The notes under the pieces were generated by a model. That model made no database searches and had not been told where the DNA came from. It saw nothing but the letters and a program-made list of their open reading frames with translations. Shown here piece by piece: positions 50,495-60,882 of a stretch of DNA of 64,000 nucleotides (within the stretch, counting starts at the first letter, position 1; each line of letters opens with the position of its first letter). The position numbers and the translations under genes are program-made. The DNA lies in the NCBI RefSeq assembly GCF_016803135.1, contig NZ_JAEVFE010000001.1, positions 124,001 to 188,000 on the forward strand. The letters run 5' to 3'. The stretch comes from Altererythrobacter sp. C41 (GTDB lineage: Bacteria > Pseudomonadota > Alphaproteobacteria > Sphingomonadales > Sphingomonadaceae).

Positions 50495-51880
50495 ATGACA
50501 TTCGAACAACTCGGGCTCTCGCAGCCCGTCCTCCAGGCGCTCGACCTGAAGGGTTACAACACGCCTACGCCGATCCAGGCGCAGGCCATTCCGCCGGTGC
50601 TCGAAGGGCGCGACCTGCTCGGGATCGCGCAGACGGGCACCGGCAAGACGGCGGCCTTCATGCTGCCCTCGATCGACCGGCTGCGCGACGCAGGGCGGCA
50701 GACGCCGTTCAAGTCGTGCCGCATGCTCGTGCTCGCCCCGACGCGCGAGCTGGCCGGGCAGATCGCCCAGTCGGCGCGCGATTACGGTGCGCTCGCGGGC
50801 CTGAAGGTGCAATCCATCGTCGGCGGCACTTCGGTCAACAAGGATCGCAACAAGCTCCACCGGGGCACCGACATCCTCGTCGCCACGCCGGGCCGTCTGC
50901 TGGACCTGATCGACCAGAAGGCCTTCGGGCTGGGCGGGGTCGAGATCCTCGTGCTCGACGAGGCGGACCAGATGCTGGACCTCGGCTTCATCCATGCGCT
51001 GCGCAAGATCAGCCAGCTCGTGCCGCAGGACCGCCAGACGCTGTTCTTCAGCGCTACGATGCCGAAGCAGATCAAGGATCTGGTCGGGCAGTATTGCCAC
51101 GATCCGGTCCAGGTCTCCGTGACGCCCGAAAGCACGACCGCCGAACGGATCGACCAGTATCTGTTCATGGTCCAGCAGGATGAGAAGCAGACGCTGCTCG
51201 AAATGATCCTCGCCGGGCGCCATCCGGTGCCGGGCAAGATCGAGCGCGTGCTCGTCTTCACCCGCACCAAGCACGGCGCGGACCGCGTGGTGAAGAAGCT
51301 GGCGCAAGTCGGCATCGCCGCCAATGCGATCCACGGCAACAAGAGCCAGCCGCAGCGTGAGCGCGCGCTGGCCGAGTTCCGCTCCGCCAGGACACCGATC
51401 CTCGTCGCGACCGACGTCGCGGCGCGCGGGATCGACATTCCGGGCGTGAGCCACGTGATCAACTACGAGCTGCCCAACGTGCCCGAGCAATACGTCCACC
51501 GCATCGGCCGCACCGCGCGCGCCGGGGCGGACGGGATCGCGGTCGCCTTCTGCGCCGAGGACGAGCGCGCCTACCTGAAGGATATCCGCAAGACGACCGA
51601 CGCGGAATTCACCCGGCTCGACCTGCCGCCGAACTTCCGCGCAGTGGTCGAGGGCGTCGGACCGACCAAGCCCGAACCGCGCCAGCCGCGCCAGCGGGTT
51701 GCGGTGAAGCCGCGCGGGGAGGGGCGCCCTGCCACGGGCGAGCAGCGCAAGCCGAAGCCCAAGCACAAGCATCCGAATCGCGCGGGCAAGCCGCACGGTG
51801 CGGGTGAACACAGCGAAAGCGCCGGTCGCGGCCGCCCGCCCCGGCGCCGCAGACGCTCGGGTCGTGGCGGGCAGGGTTGA
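50495..51880 (+). CDS. DEAD-box RNA helicase (RhlE-like)
   Basis: A 461-residue DEAD-box helicase. Q motif TPTPIQAQAIP, motif I AQTGTGKTA, II LDEADQML, III SATMP, and the C-terminal VLVFTRTK, ATDVAARGIDIPGV and HRIGRTARAG are intact. A basic, disordered tail rich in Pro/Lys/Arg (KPKPKHKHPNRAGKPHG, RRRRRSGRG) ends it, as in RhlE or CsdA types. It probably unwinds rRNA or mRNA structures, often in the cold. Confidence 0.94.
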   Translation: MTFEQLGLSQPVLQALDLKGYNTPTPIQAQAIPPVLEGRDLLGIAQTGTGKTAAFMLPSIDRLRDAGRQTPFKSCRMLVLAPTRELAGQIAQSARDYGALAGLKVQSIVGGTSVNKDRNKLHRGTDILVATPGRLLDLIDQKAFGLGGVEILVLDEADQMLDLGFIHALRKISQLVPQDRQTLFFSATMPKQIKDLVGQYCHDPVQVSVTPESTTAERIDQYLFMVQQDEKQTLLEMILAGRHPVPGKIERVLVFTRTKHGADRVVKKLAQVGIAANAIHGNKSQPQRERALAEFRSARTPILVATDVAARGIDIPGVSHVINYELPNVPEQYVHRIGRTARAGADGIAVAFCAEDERAYLKDIRKTTDAEFTRLDLPPNFRAVVEGVGPTKPEPRQPRQRVAVKPRGEGRPATGEQRKPKPKHKHPNRAGKPHGAGEHSESAGRGRPPRRRRRSGRGGQG

Positions 51881-51967
51881 CGCCTGCGTTAGTTTACTGG
51901 ACTTCGCCGCCCGCGGGCCGGTAATGCCCTTCTTTTGCGCGACCCAGCCAGCAACGGGCGATCTGTC

Positions 51968-52666
51968 ATGGAACCATTTGCCAACGCCACCGCCGCGCCG
52001 ATCGAGCGAATTCAGGAAAACCTGATCGCTCGTGTCGAGCGGCGGATCCTCAACCGCCTGTGCGCCGCGATGCCGCCGTGGGTGACGCCCGACATGCTGA
52101 CTTTCACCGGCATGTTCGGCGCCCTGCTGGTCTTCGGCGGCTACATCGCGAGCAATCTCGACGCGGGCTGGCTGTGGTTGTCCATCGCCGGCTACGTCGT
52201 CCACTGGTTCGGCGATTCGCTCGATGGCAGCCTCGCCCGCTACCGGGCGATCGAGCGTCCGCGCTACGGCTATTTCCTGGATCACAGTTGTGACGGTTTC
52301 GCGACCATGCTGGTGGTCGTCGGCATCGGCCTGAGCGCCTATGTCGAGCTCGAAGTGGCGCTCGTCGCGCTCGCCGGATACCTGCTCATGTCGATCCACG
52401 CCTTCCTGTCGGTTCGCGTGCTCGGCGAATTGCGGCTTTCATACCTCAACGCCGGCCCGACCGAGCTGCGGCTTGTCCTGATCGGCCTGACGCTGGCCAT
52501 GCTCATTGCCGGGCAGGAGCACCCGATCATCTGGCAGCTCAACGGCTTCGATCTTTTCGTCGGCGGCGTGGGGCTGCTGCTGATCGTGCTGTTCGTGTTG
52601 CAAACCGCCTCGACCGCCCGGCGGCTGGCGAAGGAAGAACCCCCGGTCCGCCGCCGCGACGACTGA
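51968..52666 (+). CDS. CDP-alcohol phosphatidyltransferase family membrane protein
   Basis: A 232-residue multi-pass enzyme with the CDP-alcohol phosphotransferase signature in WFGDSLDGSLARYRAIERPR, completed by GYFLDHSCDG with the paired Asp residues. Six membrane helices are predicted. It transfers a phospho-alcohol between CDP-linked lipid and an alcohol acceptor; which one (glycerol phosphate, inositol, choline) is not clear. It precedes glutathione reductase by 74 bp. Confidence 0.87.
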   Translation: MEPFANATAAPIERIQENLIARVERRILNRLCAAMPPWVTPDMLTFTGMFGALLVFGGYIASNLDAGWLWLSIAGYVVHWFGDSLDGSLARYRAIERPRYGYFLDHSCDGFATMLVVVGIGLSAYVELEVALVALAGYLLMSIHAFLSVRVLGELRLSYLNAGPTELRLVLIGLTLAMLIAGQEHPIIWQLNGFDLFVGGVGLLLIVLFVLQTASTARRLAKEEPPVRRRDD

Positions 52667-52740
52667 CCGGCGGCCGCTCGGGACGGTTGGCAAGCGCGTT
52701 CCTGCCCGCCATATCGCGCTCCAGGGCAAGGAGCGCGCAC

Positions 52741-54090
52741 ATGGCGGACCAGTACGACTACGACCTCTTCACCATCGGCGCAGGCTCCGGCGGAGTGCGC
52801 GCGAGCCGGGTCGCCGCGGCGCACGGGGCGAAAGTCGCCGTTGCGGAGGAGCATCGGGTCGGCGGCACCTGCGTCATCCGCGGCTGCGTGCCCAAGAAGA
52901 TGCTGGTCTACGGCGCGCATTTCGCCGAGGATCTGGAGGACGCGAAGGCATTCGGCTGGACCATCGACAATCCGAGGTTCGACTGGGCGACGCTGCGCGA
53001 CAACGTCCTGCGCGACGTGGACCGGCTGAACGGTCTTTATACGGAGACGCTGGAGAATCACGGCGTCGAGATCATCAACGAGCGCGCCGAGCTGACCGGA
53101 CCGCATGAGATTGCTCTCGCGAGCGGCAGGAAGGTCACCGCGAAGCATATCCTGATCGCGACCGGCGCGCGGCCGCACGTGCCCGGCTGCCCGGGCAACG
53201 AGCTGGGCATTACCAGCAACGAGGCGTTCCATCTCGATGCCCTGCCGCCGCGTATCCTGATTGCCGGCGGTGGCTATATTGCCAACGAGTTCGCGGGGAT
53301 CTTCAACGAGTTCGGCAGCCAGGTCACGATCATCAACCGGTCCGACGTTCTGCTGCGCGGCTACGACGCGGCCTTGCGCGACCGGCTGCTGCAGATCAGC
53401 GTGATGAAGGGTATCGATTTCCGCTTCCACGCCGAGTTCCGCGGGATCGAGCAGAACGCGGACGGGAGCCTGAAGGTCTCGATGACCAATCACGACGATC
53501 TCGTCGTCGACGCGGTCCTGTTCGCCACCGGCCGGGTGCCGAATACCGAAGGGCTGGGGCTCGACAAGGCCGGCGTGAAGCTGGGCGACAAGGGCGAGAT
53601 CGCGGTCGATGAATTCAGCAAGACCAGCGTCGATCATATCTATGCCGTCGGCGACGTGACCAATCGCGTACAGCTCACCCCGGTGGCGATCCGCGAGGGG
53701 CAGGCTTTTGCCGACACCGTGTTCGGCGGGAAGCGGACGAAAGTCGATCATAGCTGCATCCCCGCCGCCGTGTTCAGCCACCCGCCGCTCGCCGGCGTAG
53801 GGCTGACCGAGGGAGAGGCGCGCAACAAGTACGGCTCGGTGCGCGTCTACCAGTCCGATTTCCGGCCGATGAAGAACGTGCTCGCCGGCCGCAACGAGCG
53901 GGCGCTTTACAAGATGATTTGCGACGAAGACTCGGGCCGCATCCTCGGCATCCACATGATCGGCCCCGAAGCGGCCGAGATCATGCAGGCCGCCGCGATT
54001 GCAGTGAAGGCGGGGCTGACCAAGGCGGACTTCGACGCAACCGTGGCGATCCACCCGACCATGGCGGAAGAACTTGTGCTGCTGAGGTGA
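52741..54090 (+). CDS. gor: Glutathione-disulfide reductase
   Basis: A 449-residue FAD/NADPH reductase. The FAD site is TIGAGSGGVRASRVA, the redox cysteines lie in GGTCVIRGCVPKK (Cys 44 and 49), NADPH binding in IAGGGYIANEFAGIF, and the C-terminal HPTMAEE supplies the active His. GYDAALRDR and the Arg pair RSDVLLRG favour NADPH and glutathione over lipoamide. It keeps glutathione reduced for the GSTs of this region. Confidence 0.93.
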   Translation: MADQYDYDLFTIGAGSGGVRASRVAAAHGAKVAVAEEHRVGGTCVIRGCVPKKMLVYGAHFAEDLEDAKAFGWTIDNPRFDWATLRDNVLRDVDRLNGLYTETLENHGVEIINERAELTGPHEIALASGRKVTAKHILIATGARPHVPGCPGNELGITSNEAFHLDALPPRILIAGGGYIANEFAGIFNEFGSQVTIINRSDVLLRGYDAALRDRLLQISVMKGIDFRFHAEFRGIEQNADGSLKVSMTNHDDLVVDAVLFATGRVPNTEGLGLDKAGVKLGDKGEIAVDEFSKTSVDHIYAVGDVTNRVQLTPVAIREGQAFADTVFGGKRTKVDHSCIPAAVFSHPPLAGVGLTEGEARNKYGSVRVYQSDFRPMKNVLAGRNERALYKMICDEDSGRILGIHMIGPEAAEIMQAAAIAVKAGLTKADFDATVAIHPTMAEELVLLR

Positions 54091-54094
54091 CGCG

Positions 54095-54168
54095 AGTCCC
54101 CGCGAAGGCGGGGGCCTCAGGCCGGCCGCGCTGGTCCGCTGCACGAGTTCCTGCCTTCGCGGGGACTG
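54095..54168. repeat. Family C palindromes, inverted doublet
   Basis: AGTCCCCGCGAAGGCGGGGG at about 54095-54114 and its inverse CCTTCGCGGGGACT at about 54154-54167. It matches the doublet at 24613-24683. It follows gor and may terminate it; the rest of the 154-bp gap before the carboxylase gene shows nothing else recognisable. Confidence 0.85.
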
Positions 54169-54244
54169 CTGTAACGCGCATGAAAGATTGACGCTCGCTT
54201 GCGCTGCCCGCTAGGCCTCCGCCACCGCAAGATCAGGGGTCAGG

Positions 54245-55776
<1,532 letters not shown>

Positions 55777-55777
<1 letters not shown>

Positions 55778-56004
55778 TGATTACACTTCTCTATCTAGGC
55801 GTTTTTGGAATATCGGCTCTGCTGAGTTGGAATGCGATCCGGGCTGTGCAAACGGGGCGAATTGAGGTGGCGGCGGGCGCCTACAATCGAGGCGAACAGC
55901 CGGTACAGTTTTGGGCTTGTACGGTCATGTACGCCATCGCAGCCTCGCTCTTCGTTGGCGGGGCGATTTTCGGACTTCTGGCGAGTTCTGGAGTTGTGGA
56001 ATGA
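55777..56004 (+). CDS. 75-residue two-helix membrane protein
   Basis: A small protein with two hydrophobic helices (LLYLGVFGISALLSWNAIR and CTVMYAIAASLFVGGAIFGLL) and a short loop with GRIEVAAGAYNRG. Its start overlaps the stop of the carboxylase gene (TAATG) and its stop overlaps the epimerase ATG. Base use is more AT-rich than its neighbours. Unknown function; the tight coupling suggests a role linked to the propionyl-CoA pathway or a small regulatory membrane protein. Confidence 0.75.
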
Positions 56005-56450
56005 AACTCGGCCGTCTCAATCATATCGGCGTCGCTACGCCCTCGATCGCCGACAGCATCGCGCACTATCGGGAGGCGATGGGTGCGAGCGACATCACCG
56101 AGCCGTTCGACCTGCCCGAGCAGGGGGTGAAGGTCTGCTTCGTCAACACTCCGACGGACAGTGGCATGAACGGCACGCAGATCGAGTTGATCGAGCCGCT
56201 GGGCGAGGGCTCCGCGATCCGGGGATTTCTCGAGAAGAACCCGCTCGGCGGGCAGCATCACGTCTGCTTCGAGGTCGAGGACATCGCGGCGGCGCGCGAA
56301 TGGTTCGAGGGGAAGGGCAAGCGCATCCTCGGTCCGACGCGGATCGGGGCGCATGGCACGCCGATCTTCTTCGTTCACCCCAAGGATATGATGGGGCAGC
56401 TTACCGAGATCATGGAGACGCCCCGGGCCGGCGCGGCCGCCGGGCACTGA
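56001..56450 (+). CDS. mce: Methylmalonyl-CoA epimerase
   Basis: A 149-residue VOC-fold epimerase: LNHIGVATPSIADSIAHYRE at the start, QIELIEPLGEGSAIRGFLEKN and GGQHHVCFEVEDI, and FFVHPKDMMGQLTEIME at the end give the four metal ligands of the family. It interconverts the (S) and (R) methylmalonyl-CoA isomers before the mutase. Coupled to the upstream small gene by ATGA, so it shares the carboxylase operon. Confidence 0.93.
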   Translation: MKLGRLNHIGVATPSIADSIAHYREAMGASDITEPFDLPEQGVKVCFVNTPTDSGMNGTQIELIEPLGEGSAIRGFLEKNPLGGQHHVCFEVEDIAAAREWFEGKGKRILGPTRIGAHGTPIFFVHPKDMMGQLTEIMETPRAGAAAGH

Positions 56451-56468
56451 TCCGCTCCGTCATCGAAG

Positions 56469-56511
56469 GAAGCGCCGGCGGCGCGGCGTGATGCCGTCCC
56501 GCCGGCGCTTC
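56469..56511. terminator. 13-bp perfect hairpin between convergent genes
   Basis: GAAGCGCCGGCGG at 56469-56481 pairs perfectly with CCGCCGGCGCTTC at 56499-56511 over a 17-base loop. It lies between convergent mce and the lipoprotein gene and is the strongest hairpin noted in this part of the window. It very likely stops transcription from both directions. Confidence 0.75.
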
Positions 56512-56516
56512 TCGTA

Positions 56517-56945
56517 TCAGCTCGTCGCGGCTTCGGCTTTCACGACCGTGACGGTGGTGCCGTCGTCGGCGGTGGCGGTCCAGCTTCCGTCGGCCGCCGG
56601 GGCGCTATCGGTCCAGCACAGCTCCGCGCCGCCTTCGGGCGTCAGGCAGCTCTTGCCCGCCTTCACCGCCCAGACGCCGCGGGCCGTTTCCTCATCTCCC
56701 ATCATGTCGACATAGGTGCCGTCGGCATTGATGGTCGTGCTGGTGGTCGTACCGTCCGCCCAGGTCACGGTGTAGGTGCCGGCGGCATCGGTGGCGGCCA
56801 GCGCGGACGTTCCCCCGGCAGCTCCCTCAGTGGCGGCCGGAGCCGCTGCCGCTTCGGTCGTTTCGGCGGGCGCCGGCGTTTCGTCGGCGCCCTGCGAGCA
56901 GGCGGAAAGTGCGACCGTCGCAGCGATCAGAACAAGGCTTCTCAT
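56517..56945 (-). CDS. Small lipoprotein, uncharacterised
   Basis: A 142-residue lipoprotein: SLVLIAATVALSAC is a signal peptide with lipobox LSAC, lipid-modified Cys at 16. A Thr/Ala/Glu-rich linker follows, then a compact beta-rich region (GTYTVTWADGTTTST, GTYVDMMGDEETARGVW) with two cysteines (SCLTPEGGAELC) that may form a disulfide. Probably periplasmic or outer-membrane. No function is known. Confidence 0.85.
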   Translation of the reverse strand: MRSLVLIAATVALSACSQGADETPAPAETTEAAAAPAATEGAAGGTSALAATDAAGTYTVTWADGTTTSTTINADGTYVDMMGDEETARGVWAVKAGKSCLTPEGGAELCWTDSAPAADGSWTATADDGTTVTVVKAEAATS

Positions 56946-57041
56946 CTCCCAGATCTCCTTATTTCCCGGAGGTTAGGCGATGATACTCCTATGGAACGCG
57001 CACCGCAAACGGTCTGCGCCGGGTGTCCCCGGTTGCGGGCG

Positions 57042-58238
57042 TCAGACCAGCTCGACCGCCACCGCCGTCGCTTCGCCGCCGCCGATGCAGAGCGAGGCGA
57101 CGCCGCGCTTCTTGCCCTGCCGCTTGAGCGCATTGAGCAGGGTGACGATGATCCGGGTGCCGCTGGCGCCGATCGGGTGGCCGAGGGCGGTGCCGCCGCC
57201 GTTGACGTTGATCTTCTCGTGCGGGATGCCGATGTCGCGCATGGCAAACATCGCCACGCAGGCGAAGGCTTCGTTGACTTCCCACAGGTCGACGTCGTCG
57301 ACGGCCCAGCCGGCCTTTTCGAGCACCTTCTGGATCGCGCCGATCGGGGCGACGGTGAATTTCGCCGGCTCCTGCGCATGCGCGGCCATGGCGACGATCT
57401 TTGCGACCGGAGTGAGGCCCTTTTCGTTCGCGACGCTCTCGCGCGTCAGCACGACCGCGGCCGCGCCGTCGGAGATCGAGCTGGAGGTGGCGGCGGTGAT
57501 CGTGCCGTCCTTGGCAAAGGCGGGCCTCAGCGTCGGAATCTTGTCCGGCTTGCCGCGGCCCGGCTGCTCGTCGGTGTCGACCACGGTTTCGCCGGCGCGG
57601 GTGGTGACGGTGACCGGGACGACCTCGTCGGCGAACGCGCCGCTCTCGATCGCGGCGTTCGCGCGGCGGAGCGATTCGATGGAATAGTCATCCATCTCCT
57701 CGCGGGTCATCTGGTATTCGTCCGCGGTTTCCTGCGCGAACGTGCCCATCGCGCGGCCCGCTTCGTAGGCGTCCTCCAGCCCGTCGAGGAACATGTGGTC
57801 GTAGGCCGTATCGTGGCCGATGCGCGCGCCGGAGCGGTGCTTCTTGAGCAGGTAGGGGGCGTTGGTCATGCTCTCCATGCCGCCCGCGATCGCCATGTCG
57901 ATCGTGCCGGATGCGAGCGCCTCGGCGCCCATGATGACCGTCTGCATACCGCTGCCGCAGACCTTGTTGACCGTCGTCGCCTGCACCGACTTCGGCAGGC
58001 CCGCCTTGATCGCCGCCTGGCGCGCCGGTGCCTGGCCGAGGCCGGCGGGGAGCACGCAGCCCATGTAGATGCGCTCGACGTCCTCGCCCGACACGCTTGC
58101 ACGCTCGACCGCCGCCTTGACCGCGGTGGCGCCGAGATCGGTTGCCGAAACGTCTGCCAGAGCGCCCTGCATGCCGCCCATCGGGGTGCGCGCGTAGGAG
58201 AGGATCACGACGGGATCGGCGGCTGAGAACTGGGCCAT
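57042..58238 (-). CDS. Acetyl-CoA acetyltransferase (thiolase)
   Basis: A 398-residue thiolase. The nucleophile Cys lies in VNKVCGSGMQT (about 94), the His and second Cys in NVNGGGTALGHPIGASG and SLCIGGGEATA, and NEAFA near residue 350 is conserved. It condenses two acetyl-CoA, or cleaves acetoacetyl-CoA. An ATG at 58238 is used; longer in-frame extension runs upstream without homology. Confidence 0.94.
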   Translation of the reverse strand: MAQFSAADPVVILSYARTPMGGMQGALADVSATDLGATAVKAAVERASVSGEDVERIYMGCVLPAGLGQAPARQAAIKAGLPKSVQATTVNKVCGSGMQTVIMGAEALASGTIDMAIAGGMESMTNAPYLLKKHRSGARIGHDTAYDHMFLDGLEDAYEAGRAMGTFAQETADEYQMTREEMDDYSIESLRRANAAIESGAFADEVVPVTVTTRAGETVVDTDEQPGRGKPDKIPTLRPAFAKDGTITAATSSSISDGAAAVVLTRESVANEKGLTPVAKIVAMAAHAQEPAKFTVAPIGAIQKVLEKAGWAVDDVDLWEVNEAFACVAMFAMRDIGIPHEKINVNGGGTALGHPIGASGTRIIVTLLNALKRQGKKRGVASLCIGGGEATAVAVELV

Positions 58239-58386
58239 CGGGAGAATGCCTTTCGGGTTGGACTCGTGTCTTGGCGGCCTAGGTAATGTTGCAGTGCGGC
58301 AAAGGCAAATCGCGCGATCGCGGCGCTTGTCAAAGGCGAGGGTCTGGTGAACACTCGGTGGCAAAGAGAAACCAGTGGAGAGAGCG

Positions 58387-59817
58387 ATGGCCGAGTTCCC
58401 GAAATCCGCGATGGAGACCATCCTGCGCAAGCAGCGCGACGCCTTCACCGCCGCTCGGCCCGAAGGCCTCGGCGTGCGCCGCGACCGGGTGAAGCGGGCG
58501 ATCGCGCTGCTCAAGGACAATGCCGAGGCGCTGTGCAAGGCGATGAGCGCCGACTTCGGCAATCGCAGCGCCCACCAGTCGATGATCACCGACATCGCGG
58601 GGACGGCGAACTTCGGCAAGTACTGCCTCAAGCATCTCGACAAGTGGGCGAGGGCGGACAAGCGACACGTGCAGTTCCCGCTCGGTCTGCTCGGCGCGAA
58701 GGCGGAGGTGCGATACGAGCCCAAGGGCGTGATCGGGATACTCAGCCCGTGGAATTTCCCTGTGAATCTCAGCTTCGGGCCGCTGATGCAGGTGCTCGCG
58801 GCGGGCAACCGCGCGATGATCAAGCCGAGCGAGTTCACCGAGCGAACGTCAGAGCTCTCCGCAGAGTTGTGCGCGAAGTATTTCGACGAGACGGAGGTGA
58901 CCTTCGTCACCGGCGGGCCCGAGGTTGCGCACGAATTCTCCGCGCTGCCGTTCGACCATCTCGTCTTCACGGGTTCGACCCCGACGGGGCGCAAGGTGAT
59001 GGAGGCCGCGGCGCGCAACCTGTGCCCGGTCACGCTCGAACTCGGCGGCAAGTCGCCGGTGTTTCTCGGCCGCAGCGCCGATCTCGAGCAGGCGGGAGAG
59101 CGGATCGCGCTCGGCAAGATGCTGAACGCGGGCCAGATCTGCCTCGCGCCCGATTATATGTACGTGGCCGAGGATCAGGAGGACGCGGCGATCGCAGCGG
59201 TCGAACTCGGCGTCCACAAGATGTACCCGACCCTGCTCGAGAACGAGGACTACGCCTCGGTCGTGACCGACCGGCACTTCGACCGTCTGCAGGGCCTCGT
59301 CGCCGATGCGCGCGACAAGGGCGCCGAGGTGATCGAGGTCAATCCGGGCAAGGAGGACTTCGGCAACACCAATGCGCGCAAGATGCCGTTGACGATCCTG
59401 CGGGGCGTCACCGACGACATGCAGGCGATGCAGGAGGAGATCTTCGGGCCGGTGCTGCCGGTGAAGACCTACAAGGACGTCGGCGAGGCGATCGATTACG
59501 TGAACCGGCGCGACCGGCCGCTTGGTCTGTACTACTTCGGTCAGGATGCAGGGGAGCGCGAGCAGGTGCTGAGGCGGACGATCTCGGGCGGCGTGACCGT
59601 GAACGACGTCGTCTTCCATGTCTCGATGGAGGACTTGCCGTTCGGCGGCGTGGGTCCGAGCGGGATGGGCTCGTATCACGGCATCGAGGGCTTCCGCGAG
59701 TTCAGCCACGCGCGCAGCATCTATACCCAGCCGAAGATCGACGTCGCCAAGCTGGGCGGGTTCAAGCCGCCTTATGGCGCGGCGACCGAAAAGGCGGTTC
59801 GGACGATGATGAAATAG
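58387..59817 (+). CDS. Aldehyde dehydrogenase (coniferyl-aldehyde-dehydrogenase-like)
   Basis: A 476-residue aldehyde dehydrogenase. The NAD site has GIGILSPWNFPVNLSFGPLM and VFTGSTPTGRKVMEAAA; the catalytic Glu lies in LELGGKSPVF and the Cys in NAGQICLAPDY. Relatives are annotated as coniferyl aldehyde dehydrogenases; substrate choice is not proven. GGAG lies six bases upstream of 58387, so this start is preferred to an in-frame GTG at 58375. Divergent from the thiolase gene. Confidence 0.92.
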   Translation: MAEFPKSAMETILRKQRDAFTAARPEGLGVRRDRVKRAIALLKDNAEALCKAMSADFGNRSAHQSMITDIAGTANFGKYCLKHLDKWARADKRHVQFPLGLLGAKAEVRYEPKGVIGILSPWNFPVNLSFGPLMQVLAAGNRAMIKPSEFTERTSELSAELCAKYFDETEVTFVTGGPEVAHEFSALPFDHLVFTGSTPTGRKVMEAAARNLCPVTLELGGKSPVFLGRSADLEQAGERIALGKMLNAGQICLAPDYMYVAEDQEDAAIAAVELGVHKMYPTLLENEDYASVVTDRHFDRLQGLVADARDKGAEVIEVNPGKEDFGNTNARKMPLTILRGVTDDMQAMQEEIFGPVLPVKTYKDVGEAIDYVNRRDRPLGLYYFGQDAGEREQVLRRTISGGVTVNDVVFHVSMEDLPFGGVGPSGMGSYHGIEGFREFSHARSIYTQPKIDVAKLGGFKPPYGAATEKAVRTMMK

Positions 59818-59822
59818 CGGTT

Positions 59823-59841
59823 CGCCGGCGGCTCTCCGGCG
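59823..59841 (+). terminator. Short hairpin after the aldehyde dehydrogenase gene
   Basis: CGCCGG at 59823-59828 pairs with CCGGCG at 59836-59841 over a 7-base loop, starting 6 bp after the aldehyde dehydrogenase stop codon. It is a plausible intrinsic terminator though no U-tract follows. Confidence 0.5.
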
Positions 59842-59853
59842 CCCGCCAGCTGT

Positions 59854-59868
59854 TGCGAATCGTTCGCA
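59854..59868. promoter_or_regulatory. Fur-like 7-1-7 palindrome upstream of nuoA
   Basis: A perfect palindrome TGCGAATCGTTCGCA around a central base, 100 bp before the nuoA start. It fits the 7-1-7 layout of Fur-type iron-regulator sites (TGATAATNATTATCA) with GC-richer arms. The nuo operon encodes many iron-sulfur proteins, so iron control would make sense. No other copy was noticed in this window, and the regulator is inferred. Confidence 0.45.
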
Positions 59869-59968
59869 TTTCCATGCCCTTGCACCATGCGAGCGAGGGG
59901 CCTAGAGGCGGGCGCGCAATATCCGCCCCCAGGGGGAATCGCCCTGGGAAAGCCGCCAAGGAACGAGC

Positions 59969-60343
59969 GTGGTCGACCTGAGCCAATATCTTCCGATACT
60001 GATCTTCCTGGCGATCGCGCTTGGTCTGTCCACCGCGTTCGTCTTCCTGCCGATGGGTGTCGCGCGGCTGACCGGGACGCACAATCCCGACGCCGAGAAG
60101 CTGAGCGAATACGAGTGCGGCTTCCCCGCGTTCGAGGATCCGCGCAGCCAGTTCGACGTGCGCTTCTACCTGATCGCGATCCTGTTCATCGTGTTCGACC
60201 TCGAAGCGGCGTTCCTGTTTCCCTGGGCGGTCAGCCTCGACCTGACGGGATGGCCGGGCTGGATCACGATGATGATCTTCCTGTTCGAACTTGCCGTGGG
60301 CCTTGCCTACGCCTGGAAAGTGGGAGCCCTGGAATGGGAGTGA
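59969..60343 (+). CDS. nuoA: NADH-quinone oxidoreductase subunit A
   Basis: A 124-residue membrane subunit of complex I with three helices ([57 protein letters not shown]). The loop motif [21 protein letters not shown] is conserved in NuoA. GTG start with AAGGA about six bases upstream. First gene of the nuo operon; the ATG of nuoB lies inside its last codons. Confidence 0.95.
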   Translation: MVDLSQYLPILIFLAIALGLSTAFVFLPMGVARLTGTHNPDAEKLSEYECGFPAFEDPRSQFDVRFYLIAILFIVFDLEAAFLFPWAVSLDLTGWPGWITMMIFLFELAVGLAYAWKVGALEWE

Positions 60344-60882
60344 GCGAAACCCTTCCGACGGCGCGGCCCGGCGAAGTCCGCCAGCCCGACGCGGATTACT
60401 TCCGCGCGCTGCAGACCGAGGTGAACGACAAGGGCTTCCTCGTCACCAGCACCGAGGAACTGTTCCAGTGGGCCCGCACCGGCTCGCTGTGGTGGATGAC
60501 GTTCGGCCTCGCCTGCTGCGCGGTCGAGATGATCCACGTCAACATGCCGCGCTACGACATGGAGCGCTTCGGCGTCGCCCCGCGCGCCAGCCCGCGCCAG
60601 TCGGACGTGATGATCGTCGCCGGCACGCTGTGCAACAAGATGGCCCCGGCGCTGCGCAAGGTCTACGACCAGATGTCGGACCCGAAGTACGTCATCTCCA
60701 TGGGGAGTTGCGCCAACGGCGGCGGCTACTACCACTACAGCTACAGCGTCGTGCGTGGGTGCGACCGCATCGTGCCGGTCGACATCTACGTGCCGGGCTG
60801 CCCCCCGACTGCGGAAGCGCTGCTCTACGGCGTGATGCAGCTCCAGCGGAAGATCCGCCGCGAAGGGACGATCGAGCGATGA
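60334..60882 (+). CDS. nuoB: NADH-quinone oxidoreductase subunit B
   Basis: A 182-residue peripheral-arm subunit that binds the terminal iron-sulfur cluster N2. Cys ligands lie in [21 protein letters not shown] and [14 protein letters not shown]. The ATG at 60334 has GGGAG seven bases upstream and overlaps nuoA by 10 bp; a GTG at 60340 is possible. Its stop overlaps nuoC as ATGA. Confidence 0.96.
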   Translation: MGVSETLPTARPGEVRQPDADYFRALQTEVNDKGFLVTSTEELFQWARTGSLWWMTFGLACCAVEMIHVNMPRYDMERFGVAPRASPRQSDVMIVAGTLCNKMAPALRKVYDQMSDPKYVISMGSCANGGGYYHYSYSVVRGCDRIVPVDIYVPGCPPTAEALLYGVMQLQRKIRREGTIER

